This document shows positions 1 to 8,240 of a DNA stretch of 29,016 nucleotides, piece after piece. Both the position numbers and the translations under genes were made by a program. The stretch's first letter is position 1, and every line of letters begins with the position of its first letter. The DNA is taken from positions 1-29,016 of the forward strand of contig CAYSKJ010000021.1 of NCBI GenBank assembly GCA_964431655.1, written 5' to 3'. Under the pieces are notes generated by a model, which worked only from the letters and a program-made list of their open reading frames with translations, had not been told where the DNA came from and searched no databases. This DNA comes from CAYMEV01 sp964431655 [NCBI: uncultured bacterium]. Lineage in GTDB: Bacteria > CAYMEV01.

Positions 1-213
1 CAGGAAAAATAAATATTTTTCAATAATAATGCAGAATAATCAAAAGAGACTGCCCGCTATCTTAAATTATAAAGATGATTCTTTTTCTGGGTTATGTCAG
101 TTATGGATTTTTAAACGGGACCATGGACAGGAAATCAACTTTAATCAAATACCGCATAACAGCTTTAAGTTATAAAGTTAAGCACAAAATACTATAAAAA
201 TGGAGATGGTATT

Positions 214-2991
214 ATGAAAATGCGATTTTTCTTTATTGTCCTCTGTATTTTTCTCCTGGGCAGTGCATCACTTTTTGCACAGGTCAGGGGTTCAATCGAG
301 GGCACAGCAACCGACGAAAACGGCGAACCTCTTCCGGGTGTAGTGGTTAAGGCAGTTTCATCGACCCTTATTCAGCCCCGTTACTACACAACCGATGAGA
401 ACGGTAACTACAGGCTGATAGAGCTTCCTCCTGGTTCTGATTACCAGGTTGAATTCAAGATGATGGGTTTTCAGACAGTCCTGAGAACAGGGATAACTGT
501 ACTGGTAAACAAGATAGCCAGGGTAGATGTCCAGCTGAAAGAAGTAGCCTTTGAGGAACAGGTTATAATTACAGGGGCTGCTCCTGTGCTGGATACCACC
601 TCCTCCACCTCCGGCGTCAATGTGGACAGGGATTTTACAGAGAGGCTTCCCAGCTCCCACAGCTACCAGGCTGCCCTTTCAATGCAGGGAGGAAGCACCG
701 GGTCCTCCAATCCGAGCGTAAGGGGCGGCGGAGTTACCGGCAACCTCTATATGTTTGACGGAGTCGATCAGACTGATCCCCTGACAAGCACCTTCGGCGC
801 TAATTTGAATGCTGATGTCGTGGCAGAAATTGAAGTTATGACCGGCGGTCTTCCCGCTGAATTCGGAAGGTCTTCCGGCGGTGTCATAAATACTGTTACA
901 AGATCCGGCGGTAATGACTTCTCTGTATTCTTCAGGCTGAGGCTTGATGACCCTTCATGGCAGCTGGAGGACCGCAATGACGAGAAACCGGATTCTGACC
1001 TGGAATACCACCCTACACTCTCTGTTGGCGGTCCGGTTATCAAGGATAAACTGTGGTTTTTCCTTTCATATTATTATAAGAAGGGGCCCTGGATGCAGGG
1101 AGGCTATACCTACTACAGGTACCGCTGGTCTGATGGCGAACAGGTCGCACTCCACTGGGACGATGAAGTCCTTACCCAGTTTTTCTACGGTAAGCTGACC
1201 TGGTCCATTTCTCCCGAGCATCAGGTTTTCGTAACCTATAATATGGACCCCATGGAGTGGGATGATGATCCCTATCAGGCATCAGGCATGACCATATCAA
1301 CGGATACCTTTTCTTACTGGGATCAGGGAGGGGAATCCTACGGGCTTAATTACACGTGGATAGCAACCCCCAATCTTTTCTTTGAGGCAAAGATGGGTAT
1401 GGTTCAGGGCTATCTGAACTACGGTCCCATGCAGCCGTCTGATTCCTACTACAGAGTCCGTCACTCCAATCCTGATTATACCGATATAGAGTGGGGAAGC
1501 TTCCCCCTGGAGAGCCTTACAGACAGGAACAAGGATACCTACGATATATCTGCAAAATATTACCTTTCCGACTTGTATGGAAGCCACGAATTCAAATCGG
1601 GTTTTTCCTATCACCAGCTTGAGGCTGTAATAGGTGATTTCTGGGTTGACAACTACTATGACCTGCAGCTCAGCGAGGATTACACCGGTGATGAATGGGG
1701 AGACTGGGACAATTCTGTATACTGGACATCGGATTCTACACTGGTTACCACCCATGACCAGTCCAAGGCTCCTGCCACCACCGACTATTATGCCTTCTAT
1801 ATCCAGGATAAGTGGAGACCTGATTTTATTGACGGCTTTACAGCTAATATAGGCCTTCGTTTTGAAAGCCAGAGCGGCAAGAACAATATGGGAACCGAGG
1901 TTTTTGAGAACGGCTGGGGCGATATGATTGCCCCAAGGCTGGGCTTTGTATGGGATATAGGCAATACCGGCAAGCATAAGCTCAATATGTTCTGGGGACG
2001 TTTCTACACAGCCTGGACCACCATGCTTGTATATGTATTCAATGTTGATAATTCCTATGAAAGGAATTATTCATGGAACCCTGAAACAATGAGCTGGGAT
2101 TTTGATTATCAGACAGAGCCGGGAGAGAACCTCACTCAGATTGACCCAAACCTCGATCCTGACTATACCGATGAATTCACTTTGGGATACGAGAGGGAGA
2201 TTTCGGATAACTGGTCTGCAGGTATCAGCTATACCCGCAAACTGAGCCGTAATTGCCTTGATACATACAGGGTAATTGTTGCTGAAGACGGTACTGTCCT
2301 CTGGAACGGCCCGGGCAGTGAAGATCTGGGCGTTAATGTAATTCCAGCCGATCCTTCCCAGTCCTATGACTATTATACCAATATTGATGGAAACAACAGG
2401 GATTACTGGGGTGTTGAACTCTATTCAACGGCCAAGATAAGGAATTTTACCTTCATGGGTTCCTATACACTGTCTGAGGCAAAGGGCACCACTTTTGACT
2501 CACCGGGACGAAATGCTTCGGGTGTATGGTATTCAAGCCCCTATTACGGCACTCCCGACCTTTCGGAAAATCTCTACGGCTACTCCATATACCATGTGAA
2601 GCACTTTATCAAACTAAATGCTACCTATCAGTTTAACTGGGGCACAGTTGTAGGGCTTTCAGGCTTCTGGAGATCAGGATACCATTATTCAAAGCTTGAT
2701 TTTGCACCCCTGCTTGGATATCCGAGCAACAGGGATCCTAACGGAAGATATCTTATAATAGGCGAAAGAGGGGAATATGAGCTTCCCAGCTATTATAATA
2801 TTGACCTGTCCATCCAGCAGGATTTCAACCTTGGTAAATTCGGCATGATAACCCTGATTGCAGATATTTTCAATATTACCAACAATGAGGGTGTATTGGG
2901 CCATGTAGAGGCAAATACCTCCAATTTCGGCCAGCCTAATTCATATTCTGCCCCCATGAGGTGGAGCCTGTCTCTGCTTTATAAATTCTGA
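214..2991 (+). CDS. TonB-dependent outer-membrane receptor with carboxypeptidase-regulatory-like N-terminal domain
   Basis: Encodes 925 residues, within the usual size range for TonB-dependent receptors of this type. A signal peptide covers residues 1-22 (charged start, then a hydrophobic core ending SLFAQ). Residues 24-112 form a carboxypeptidase-regulatory-like beta-sandwich (GSIEGTATDENGEPLPGV and later DENGNYRLIELPPG). A plug domain follows at about 113-230 (RGGGVTGNLYMFDGVDQ, then PAEFGRSSGGVINTVTRSGG). The rest is aromatic-rich barrel ending in a C-terminal Phe, as expected for BAM-assembled proteins. It should import a large substrate, perhaps a glycan or peptide, across the outer membrane using TonB energy; the substrate cannot be read from sequence. 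The start has a GGAGATG ribosome-binding site at 202-208. No SusD-like partner lies in the window. The gene is monocistronic and ends at a strong terminator. Confidence 0.93.
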   Translation: MKMRFFFIVLCIFLLGSASLFAQVRGSIEGTATDENGEPLPGVVVKAVSSTLIQPRYYTTDENGNYRLIELPPGSDYQVEFKMMGFQTVLRTGITVLVNKIARVDVQLKEVAFEEQVIITGAAPVLDTTSSTSGVNVDRDFTERLPSSHSYQAALSMQGGSTGSSNPSVRGGGVTGNLYMFDGVDQTDPLTSTFGANLNADVVAEIEVMTGGLPAEFGRSSGGVINTVTRSGGNDFSVFFRLRLDDPSWQLEDRNDEKPDSDLEYHPTLSVGGPVIKDKLWFFLSYYYKKGPWMQGGYTYYRYRWSDGEQVALHWDDEVLTQFFYGKLTWSISPEHQVFVTYNMDPMEWDDDPYQASGMTISTDTFSYWDQGGESYGLNYTWIATPNLFFEAKMGMVQGYLNYGPMQPSDSYYRVRHSNPDYTDIEWGSFPLESLTDRNKDTYDISAKYYLSDLYGSHEFKSGFSYHQLEAVIGDFWVDNYYDLQLSEDYTGDEWGDWDNSVYWTSDSTLVTTHDQSKAPATTDYYAFYIQDKWRPDFIDGFTANIGLRFESQSGKNNMGTEVFENGWGDMIAPRLGFVWDIGNTGKHKLNMFWGRFYTAWTTMLVYVFNVDNSYERNYSWNPETMSWDFDYQTEPGENLTQIDPNLDPDYTDEFTLGYEREISDNWSAGISYTRKLSRNCLDTYRVIVAEDGTVLWNGPGSEDLGVNVIPADPSQSYDYYTNIDGNNRDYWGVELYSTAKIRNFTFMGSYTLSEAKGTTFDSPGRNASGVWYSSPYYGTPDLSENLYGYSIYHVKHFIKLNATYQFNWGTVVGLSGFWRSGYHYSKLDFAPLLGYPSNRDPNGRYLIIGERGEYELPSYYNIDLSIQQDFNLGKFGMITLIADIFNITNNEGVLGHVEANTSNFGQPNSYSAPMRWSLSLLYKF

Positions 2992-3005
2992 TAAAACGGA
3001 TAAAT

Positions 3006-3039
3006 AAAAAAAAGCTCCCCGTACGGGGAGCTTTTTTTT
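3006..3039. terminator. Perfectly palindromic bidirectional Rho-independent terminator
   Basis: A 34-base perfect palindrome. A 7-bp GC-rich stem (GCTCCCC/GGGGAGC) closes a GTAC tetraloop and is flanked by 8 A on the left and 8 T on the right, so it works in both directions. It lies between the convergent receptor and radical SAM genes and should stop both transcripts. Confidence 0.93.
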
Positions 3040-3049
3040 ATTATGAACA

Positions 3050-4489
3050 TTAGTTTTTCTTTTTGGAAAACATCAGGTATAAAAGGGATATTCCGCCGTA
3101 GAAGAGTATTCTCGGGGCATATTTGTTTTTTCCCAGCTGTATTATCTTTTTAATTATTGTCCCGGGCCTTAAGTAAAAGGATGTATAGGCCTTCTTCTGG
3201 TATTTTTCCAGGGTTTCCTGATCAAGTCCCTTCGGTATGAAGAGGCAGTTGAATATGTTCATTCTGTCCCAGTCCTCGTCAAAATCACCGTACTGCGATG
3301 CAGAAGAGTATATGTCCGTTCCCGGGAGGGGTGTAAAAAGGGTGGAATGAAAGTCATCCAGGTCCAGCTCCAGGATGAAATCCAGAGTATCCTGCAGGGT
3401 GTCCAGGGTTTCCGTGGGATGGCCGAACATAAAGAGGCCTCTTGTTGTGATGCCTGCTTTCCTGGTCATATTAATGACATCTCTTGCCCTGGCTTTTGTA
3501 ATGCCCTTCTTAATGAATTTGAGCATTTCATCATTGCCGGATTCAATTCCGTAGCTTATGTGATAGCACCCTGTTTCTTTGGCCTGTTTCAGCATATCCC
3601 GGTCAACACAGTCAATCCTTGCATAACCTGACCAGGTGAGTTTCGGATAGTTTTTTCTTATGCTTTGGGTGATATCGAAAAACCTCTGCCTGTTTACCAT
3701 GAAATTGACATCATAAAAGCTTATATCCCTGATGCCGTATTTATTATATAGTTTGTCGATATTCTGTACTACCCTGTCGGCTGAAAATATCCTGAGCTTT
3801 TTGCCTTCAAGGAAGTTGGTTGAGCAGAATATGCACCGGCCGATGCATCCTCTGCCTGTAATAAGGGTTGCACTGGGAAGTTTCTTTATCAGGGGAAGGG
3901 CGGGGTGGTATATTTTATTAAGGCCATCTATGAGCTCCCAGTCCTCTGCGGGAAGGTCATCAAGATTGCTGATGAATTCCCTGGTACCGGTGAAAATATA
4001 TTTCCCCTCTTTATTTATAAATCCCAGGCCTTTTACTTTTTCAATGCCCCTGGCCAGGTTAAGGGCATTTACCAGCTCATAAAATGTGATTTCACCCTCC
4101 CCGATGACAGCATAGTCAAAATAGGGGTATTTCCTCAGGGTTTGCTCAGGAAGAGCGCTTATGTGCACACCGCCGGCAACATTTATAATGCCTTTATGAA
4201 TATCTCTAACCTTTTTTGCAAGCCGTGATGCATCGGATATATTAAGGGTTACAGATGTATACCCTATAAGCTGGGGGCGATAGGATTCTATGTTTCTTAG
4301 AATATCCCCTTCGTCAAGGTTCAGGGTCTGGGCATCGATGATTTTAACAGAGAAGCCCTTTTGGCTCATGAAGGAGCCCAGCGATAAAAGCCCCATGGGA
4401 GGTACCTTGGGGGAATTATGGCTTAAAAATCCAAGCTGTTTTTCATAGCTGTAGGGAGGGTTGATAAGCAAAATCTTCTCTATATTCAT
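3050..4489 (-). CDS. B12-binding domain radical SAM protein
   Basis: Encodes 479 residues. Residues 5-140 form a cobalamin-binding-type Rossmann domain (MNIEKILLINPP, PPMGLLSLGSFM, GGVHISALPEQTL at 106-118, IGEGEITFYEL). The radical SAM core starts near residue 208 with the [4Fe-4S] motif C215-x3-C219-x2-C222 and continues with a GIESGNDEML segment near the SAM-binding region. The family includes B12-dependent methyltransferases and tailoring enzymes of lipids, hopanoids and antibiotics, and the substrate here cannot be told. A basic, hydrophobic C-terminal tail (about 440-479, with FYGGISLLYLMFS) may contact the membrane. A GGTGG ribosome-binding site precedes the ATG. It is convergent with the receptor gene and separated by a strand switch from the transposase-like gene. 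Confidence 0.88.
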   Translation of the reverse strand: MNIEKILLINPPYSYEKQLGFLSHNSPKVPPMGLLSLGSFMSQKGFSVKIIDAQTLNLDEGDILRNIESYRPQLIGYTSVTLNISDASRLAKKVRDIHKGIINVAGGVHISALPEQTLRKYPYFDYAVIGEGEITFYELVNALNLARGIEKVKGLGFINKEGKYIFTGTREFISNLDDLPAEDWELIDGLNKIYHPALPLIKKLPSATLITGRGCIGRCIFCSTNFLEGKKLRIFSADRVVQNIDKLYNKYGIRDISFYDVNFMVNRQRFFDITQSIRKNYPKLTWSGYARIDCVDRDMLKQAKETGCYHISYGIESGNDEMLKFIKKGITKARARDVINMTRKAGITTRGLFMFGHPTETLDTLQDTLDFILELDLDDFHSTLFTPLPGTDIYSSASQYGDFDEDWDRMNIFNCLFIPKGLDQETLEKYQKKAYTSFYLRPGTIIKKIIQLGKNKYAPRILFYGGISLLYLMFSKKKN

Positions 4490-4519
4490 AAAAAACCACC
4501 GTCAATCCAGCTATAAAAT

Positions 4520-4544
4520 AAACTCAAGATTAAAAAACTCAAGA
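4520..4544. repeat. Short tandem direct repeat (AAACTCAAGA twice, 15-base period)
   Basis: Two identical 10-base copies at 4520-4529 and 4535-4544 sit in the spacer between divergent genes, about 25 bases upstream of the -35 box of the transposase-like gene. The position would suit an operator, but the spacer is AT-rich and chance is possible. Confidence 0.35.
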
Positions 4545-4568
4545 AAAATGATAGAAGGATAAAATTTA

Positions 4569-4596
4569 TTGACCTTTGTCTATCCCAATATATAGA
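4569..4596 (+). promoter_or_regulatory. Sigma70-type promoter of the transposase-like gene, predicting a leaderless transcript
   Basis: TTGACC at 4569-4574 and TATAGA at 4591-4596 with a 16-base spacer. The expected transcription start, about 7 bases past the -10 box, falls at the ATG at 4603. No Shine-Dalgarno sequence precedes that ATG. Confidence 0.55.
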
Positions 4597-4602
4597 TTTA
4601 TT

Positions 4603-6315
4603 ATGCTTAAACCGGAGGAATATTTTACTCAGATTCAGAACACTGCCCAGAAGAAATATGAAGCCCTGCGGGATTATTATGTAAATAAAAATACTGCTTC
4701 TCAAACTGCGGAAAAGCACGGTTATACCCTCTCATCCTTTTATTCGCTGATAAGGGAGTTCACAAAATTCCTGCACGATAATCCCGGCGATGATTATTTC
4801 TTCAAAAGGAAAGCACCGGGAAAAAAAGGCGGTACAATCAGCGAAACTGCTAAAAAGGAGGTAATTTCCCTGAGGTTAAAGGGCTTTTCCATGCAGGCGA
4901 TAAAATCTGTGCTTGACTCAAGGGGCATAATGATATCCGAGAGTTCATGCTACAGGATACTCAAAAAAGAAGGTTTTTCCAGGCTAAAAAAAAGCTCCGG
5001 GAATCAAAGGCCCTCAATTAAGCAAAAGCCCTTAACCGCCATGGATTTCAGGCAGGAGTCCTTCAACAGTTCGAATATAGGAATTCTTTTGCTTATCCCT
5101 TATTTGAAGAAATATCAAATAGACGGGGTTATCAGAAAATCTCTCTTTCCTGATTCCGGTGGAATCCCAAAGGTGTCCTGCGTTCTCTCCTTCCTTGCAT
5201 TAAAGCTCTCAGAGCTGAACAGGCTAAGCGGCGAAGAGCTGTATTCCATGGACAGGGGCCTGGGCCTTTTTGCCGGCCTGCCTGTCCTGCCAGAGGCAGG
5301 GTGGTTCACATCCTATGGTGAAAGGGTTCTGGAAGAATCCAGCCACGATTTTATGCTCAGGATGCACAGGGAATATCAGGAAAAAGGACTTCTGGGAAAT
5401 CACTCTGTGATAGAACTTATGGATGTTCCCTGCTGGAAGATAACAGCGGACAGGGCTCCAAAAAGGATGTTCCATGAAACTGCTGGATTTTCATGGGATA
5501 TTAATACAGGGATAATTGATTTTATAAGGCCTGGGCCACTGCCTGAGCACAGGAGCGATGAATCAGCAGTTTTTACAGGTTTTTATAAAAATGCCGGGAC
5601 CGGGATAAAATATCTCAGCTTCAGCCATATTCTGGCTGATACTGAAATCCTGGGAGACCTTCACCGGCAGGGGCTGAGATTCTACAGCATAAACCCTCTG
5701 AGCGACAGGAGCCACCATCTGAGGAAGATATCACCGGGTCTCATGAAAACAGTTCATCTATCAAAAATCGGCCCTAAACCTGTATCTGTGCGGGTTTATG
5801 AGGAAAACCTGCTTCTGATCGGATACAATCCCAAAGAAAGCATTATAGAAAACAGGGTACGAAGGCTGCAGCTTGTGTATCCGGGGAAGCTGATACCGGT
5901 TTCAATCATCACCAATGATTTTTTTACATCACAGGAAAGGATTGCGGAGATGTATTATAATAAATTCATCCTTAGAAAACCCCTTTCAGAACAGCTTGCT
6001 TTCTTTAACTCAAACAGAAAAGGACTTTCCCTGGATATTTCCCCCGGTTTTGATTTTTTGATCACTGCTCTGTCCCATAACCTCTACAGGATGTTTGTCA
6101 TGGACATCGGCAAAGATATGCCTGACAGGGATATCTTCTACAGATGCCTGAACAATTCAGGAAGGATTGAGATAAAGGAGCATTCCATAAAAATAATTCT
6201 TAAAAAAAGAAAAAATATAGATATAATTATAAGGAAGCTGAGTGAATACAGGGGATACAAATACGATTTTCTTGGGGGAAAAAGCCTTGAATATGCTTCC
6301 TATTCGTCGTCATAG
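4603..6315 (+). CDS. Stand-alone transposase-like protein with N-terminal helix-turn-helix domains (possible domesticated DDE transposase)
   Basis: Encodes 570 residues from ATG 4603. A TTG nine codons upstream, at 4576, lies inside the promoter and is rejected. Two DNA-binding-like regions come first: residues about 15-55 (resolvase-like helix-turn-helix, ASQTAEKHGYTLSSFYSLIR) and 80-128 (LKGFSMQAIKSVLDSRG, an IS630-type arrangement). The body resembles IS4/IS1634-type DDE nucleases. Candidate acidic residues are D274 (IELMDVPCW), D346 (HILADTEI, where transposases have ADRGY) and E463 (RKPLSEQLAFF, matching the R-x-x-E of the C1 signature). I see no terminal inverted repeats or target duplication around it, so it does not look like an intact insertion sequence. 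It is 35 bases upstream of the serine hydrolase gene and may be co-transcribed with it. Family assignment is by motif only. Confidence 0.6.
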   Translation: MLKPEEYFTQIQNTAQKKYEALRDYYVNKNTASQTAEKHGYTLSSFYSLIREFTKFLHDNPGDDYFFKRKAPGKKGGTISETAKKEVISLRLKGFSMQAIKSVLDSRGIMISESSCYRILKKEGFSRLKKSSGNQRPSIKQKPLTAMDFRQESFNSSNIGILLLIPYLKKYQIDGVIRKSLFPDSGGIPKVSCVLSFLALKLSELNRLSGEELYSMDRGLGLFAGLPVLPEAGWFTSYGERVLEESSHDFMLRMHREYQEKGLLGNHSVIELMDVPCWKITADRAPKRMFHETAGFSWDINTGIIDFIRPGPLPEHRSDESAVFTGFYKNAGTGIKYLSFSHILADTEILGDLHRQGLRFYSINPLSDRSHHLRKISPGLMKTVHLSKIGPKPVSVRVYEENLLLIGYNPKESIIENRVRRLQLVYPGKLIPVSIITNDFFTSQERIAEMYYNKFILRKPLSEQLAFFNSNRKGLSLDISPGFDFLITALSHNLYRMFVMDIGKDMPDRDIFYRCLNNSGRIEIKEHSIKIILKKRKNIDIIIRKLSEYRGYKYDFLGGKSLEYASYSSS

Positions 6316-6350
6316 AAGCCTTAATACAAATTTCCGGGGGTAATAATATT

Positions 6351-7457
6351 ATGAAGAGATTGTTTGTAATGCTTCCCTTAATACTGGTCCTGTGCGCCTG
6401 CAAAGAGCATGAAGCCGACAGGTCACAGGTGCTGGATGATATTGTCATGTCCTATATGAATAAGAATAATATCCCGGGCGCGGAGGTCCTTATATGGATC
6501 AACGGTGATTTTAATTATCACAGGGCCTTCGGATTTGCTGATATCGAAAAGGGTATTAAAAGGCAGATAAATCAGCCCTTCAGGATAGCCAGCATCTCCA
6601 AAACCTTTACAGCTTTAAGGATACTTCAAATGCATGATGAGGGCCTGATTGACATAAATGACAGTCTTGTTAAGTATATGCCTGAATTTCCCAATGCAGA
6701 GGCAATCACCCTGAGTGATCTTCTCGGCATGACCTCAGGGATAACAGATTTTGCAGACCATGATTTTCTGGGCATTTGGTATGAAGATTTAGACATGGAA
6801 TTTTCCATGGAAAAAGCTGTCAATATTTCAGCCATGAAATCCGACAGCTTTTTAAGTCCTGGAGAAAAGGTCGTGTACAGCAATGTCAATTACACCCTCC
6901 TGGGATTTATTATTGAAAAAGTAACCGGAAACTCTGTCGGATCGGAATTTTCTGAACATATATTCCTTCCTCTGGGTTTGCAGAATACATTCTACCCGTC
7001 TTCAGATGAGCTTCCCGGGGGTCTGAGGGGATATTCCCTGGAAAAAGAAGGTTTTGCAGATGTTACAAAGCTAAATCCCGCAGTACCCCATACAGGGGGT
7101 GCCGTTATCTCTGATATGAATGACCTGTGGATATTTGTGCAGGCCCTTTATAACGGCTCTCTGATTTCAGAAGATACACTCAGAAAACAGCAGGAAACCC
7201 GGACTATGGACAAAAGCCCCGAATGGGTCAGATACGGCCTGGGAATCCTGGATCTTGGCGGGTTCTGGGGCCATAACGGAACCATATTCGGTTTTTCATC
7301 GGAGATGTTTTATCTGCCCCGGGATAATGCGGTTATAATCATAAATGTTAACCGACTTGACCGGGATGACAAGAGCTGGTCCGGAGATCTATTTCTGGCT
7401 CTTTCTAAACAGCTGTTTCCTGAAGGCGTTAAATGGAATAATTTTCCAGGGATCTAA
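6351..7457 (+). CDS. Serine beta-lactamase/penicillin-binding-like hydrolase, probable lipoprotein
   Basis: Encodes 368 residues of the class C beta-lactamase/DD-peptidase superfamily. An N-terminal lipoprotein-type signal ends at Cys17 (LVLCAC). The three catalytic motifs are present: S81-I-S-K84 (nucleophile Ser and general-base Lys), Y176-S-N178, and H308-N-G310 in place of KTG, as is common in the esterase and peptidase branches of the family. It therefore acts in the periplasm or at a membrane, on a peptide, ester or amide bond; antibiotic hydrolysis cannot be assumed. A CCGGGGG ribosome-binding site lies at 6334-6340. The stop is only 7 bases from the stop of the convergent methyltransferase gene, with no terminator hairpin seen between them. 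Confidence 0.87.
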   Translation: MKRLFVMLPLILVLCACKEHEADRSQVLDDIVMSYMNKNNIPGAEVLIWINGDFNYHRAFGFADIEKGIKRQINQPFRIASISKTFTALRILQMHDEGLIDINDSLVKYMPEFPNAEAITLSDLLGMTSGITDFADHDFLGIWYEDLDMEFSMEKAVNISAMKSDSFLSPGEKVVYSNVNYTLLGFIIEKVTGNSVGSEFSEHIFLPLGLQNTFYPSSDELPGGLRGYSLEKEGFADVTKLNPAVPHTGGAVISDMNDLWIFVQALYNGSLISEDTLRKQQETRTMDKSPEWVRYGLGILDLGGFWGHNGTIFGFSSEMFYLPRDNAVIIINVNRLDRDDKSWSGDLFLALSKQLFPEGVKWNNFPGI

Positions 7458-7464
7458 TAAAAGG

Positions 7465-8181
7465 TTATAAAAGCGTGGCCCTGACCCAGAGTATTCCCTC
7501 TTTGCCCGGCTCATATTCCAGCTTGTCCGTGAAAAAGGGCTCATATCGGTTTTCTTTCGCTCCCTGGAAACTGATGCGGTATGATTTTACCTCCATGTGC
7601 ACAAGCAGGTTTTCCTTTATTATTTTTTCCGAAAGCCTTTGGGGTTCATAGGGATTGGAAGGCTCTTCCAGGTTGAAACTTCCCAAAAATTCACCCCCAG
7701 GCTTAAGGACACGGATAATCTCCCTGCACATTGCCTCAAAATTATCCACATGGTCTATGGCATTAAGGGTGAACATTATATCAATAAAATTTGAAGGTAT
7801 GGGGATAGTCTTCTCGGTGCTTTTTACATACAGCATATCGTGGGACAGCATATCACTTCTGAATTCATCGGCATAGCGGTCTGCAAGCACATCAATGCCT
7901 ACCCTCATATATGCCTCTTTTGCCCAGCAAAGGGAGCCCCTGGGCCCACAGCCGAAATCTGCAACGATCCTGCCCTTTATGAAATCATGGCTCTCCTCCA
8001 TGGCAAGCTTCAGCATAATTTCCTCATAATAATCATTTCTGAAGTGGCCATTATCCAGTTCATGCCTGGACTTCCAGAACTCCAGGGCAAGGTCGTTTTT
8101 GGCAAAAAACCTGTATTTAACAGGCCTTAGAAGCCTTTTTACCGGTTCGGGGAGCAGTTTTCTCAACCATTTAGTATTCAT
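7465..8181 (-). CDS. Class I SAM-dependent methyltransferase of a surface-glycan locus
   Basis: Encodes 238 residues. SAM-binding motif I is VADFGCGPRGSL (about 73-84), the acidic end of strand 2 is VGIDVLADRY (94-103), and a post-motif RVLKPGGEFLGSFNLEEP (157-174) is typical of Methyltransf_11/25 enzymes. A positively charged N-terminus (RKLLPEPVKRLLRPVKYRF) may touch the membrane or bind an acidic substrate. It is the last gene of a minus-strand set with the glycosyltransferase and sugar amidotransferase, 59 bases downstream of the glycosyltransferase. Methylation of a sugar or glycan terminus is the likely role, inferred from context alone. Confidence 0.83.
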   Translation of the reverse strand: MNTKWLRKLLPEPVKRLLRPVKYRFFAKNDLALEFWKSRHELDNGHFRNDYYEEIMLKLAMEESHDFIKGRIVADFGCGPRGSLCWAKEAYMRVGIDVLADRYADEFRSDMLSHDMLYVKSTEKTIPIPSNFIDIMFTLNAIDHVDNFEAMCREIIRVLKPGGEFLGSFNLEEPSNPYEPQRLSEKIIKENLLVHMEVKSYRISFQGAKENRYEPFFTDKLEYEPGKEGILWVRATLL

Positions 8182-8240
8182 TGCTTTTAAGATTTAATTA
8201 TTTTTGTCAGTTCTGTCAAGTAAAAGACCCCGGGAAAATA

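Noticed and set aside
1-213. Tail of an upstream gene at the left edge (in-frame TAA at 10-12)
   Set aside because: Only three codons would be visible, which supports nothing. I see no gene or convincing promoter in this AT-rich leader beyond the receptor's ribosome-binding site.
1297-1977. Long open frame antisense to the TonB-dependent receptor gene
   Set aside because: It lies wholly inside a clearly real gene, has no recognisable domain or ribosome-binding site, and its composition is that of a shadow frame.
4490-6350. Complete insertion sequence around the transposase-like gene
   Set aside because: No terminal inverted repeats or flanking duplicated target could be found in either spacer; the 10-base direct repeat is on one side only.
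6351-7457. Antibiotic-resistance beta-lactamase
   Set aside because: The serine hydrolase motifs fit many peptidases and esterases of the superfamily, the third motif is HNG rather than KTG, and there is no resistance-gene context.
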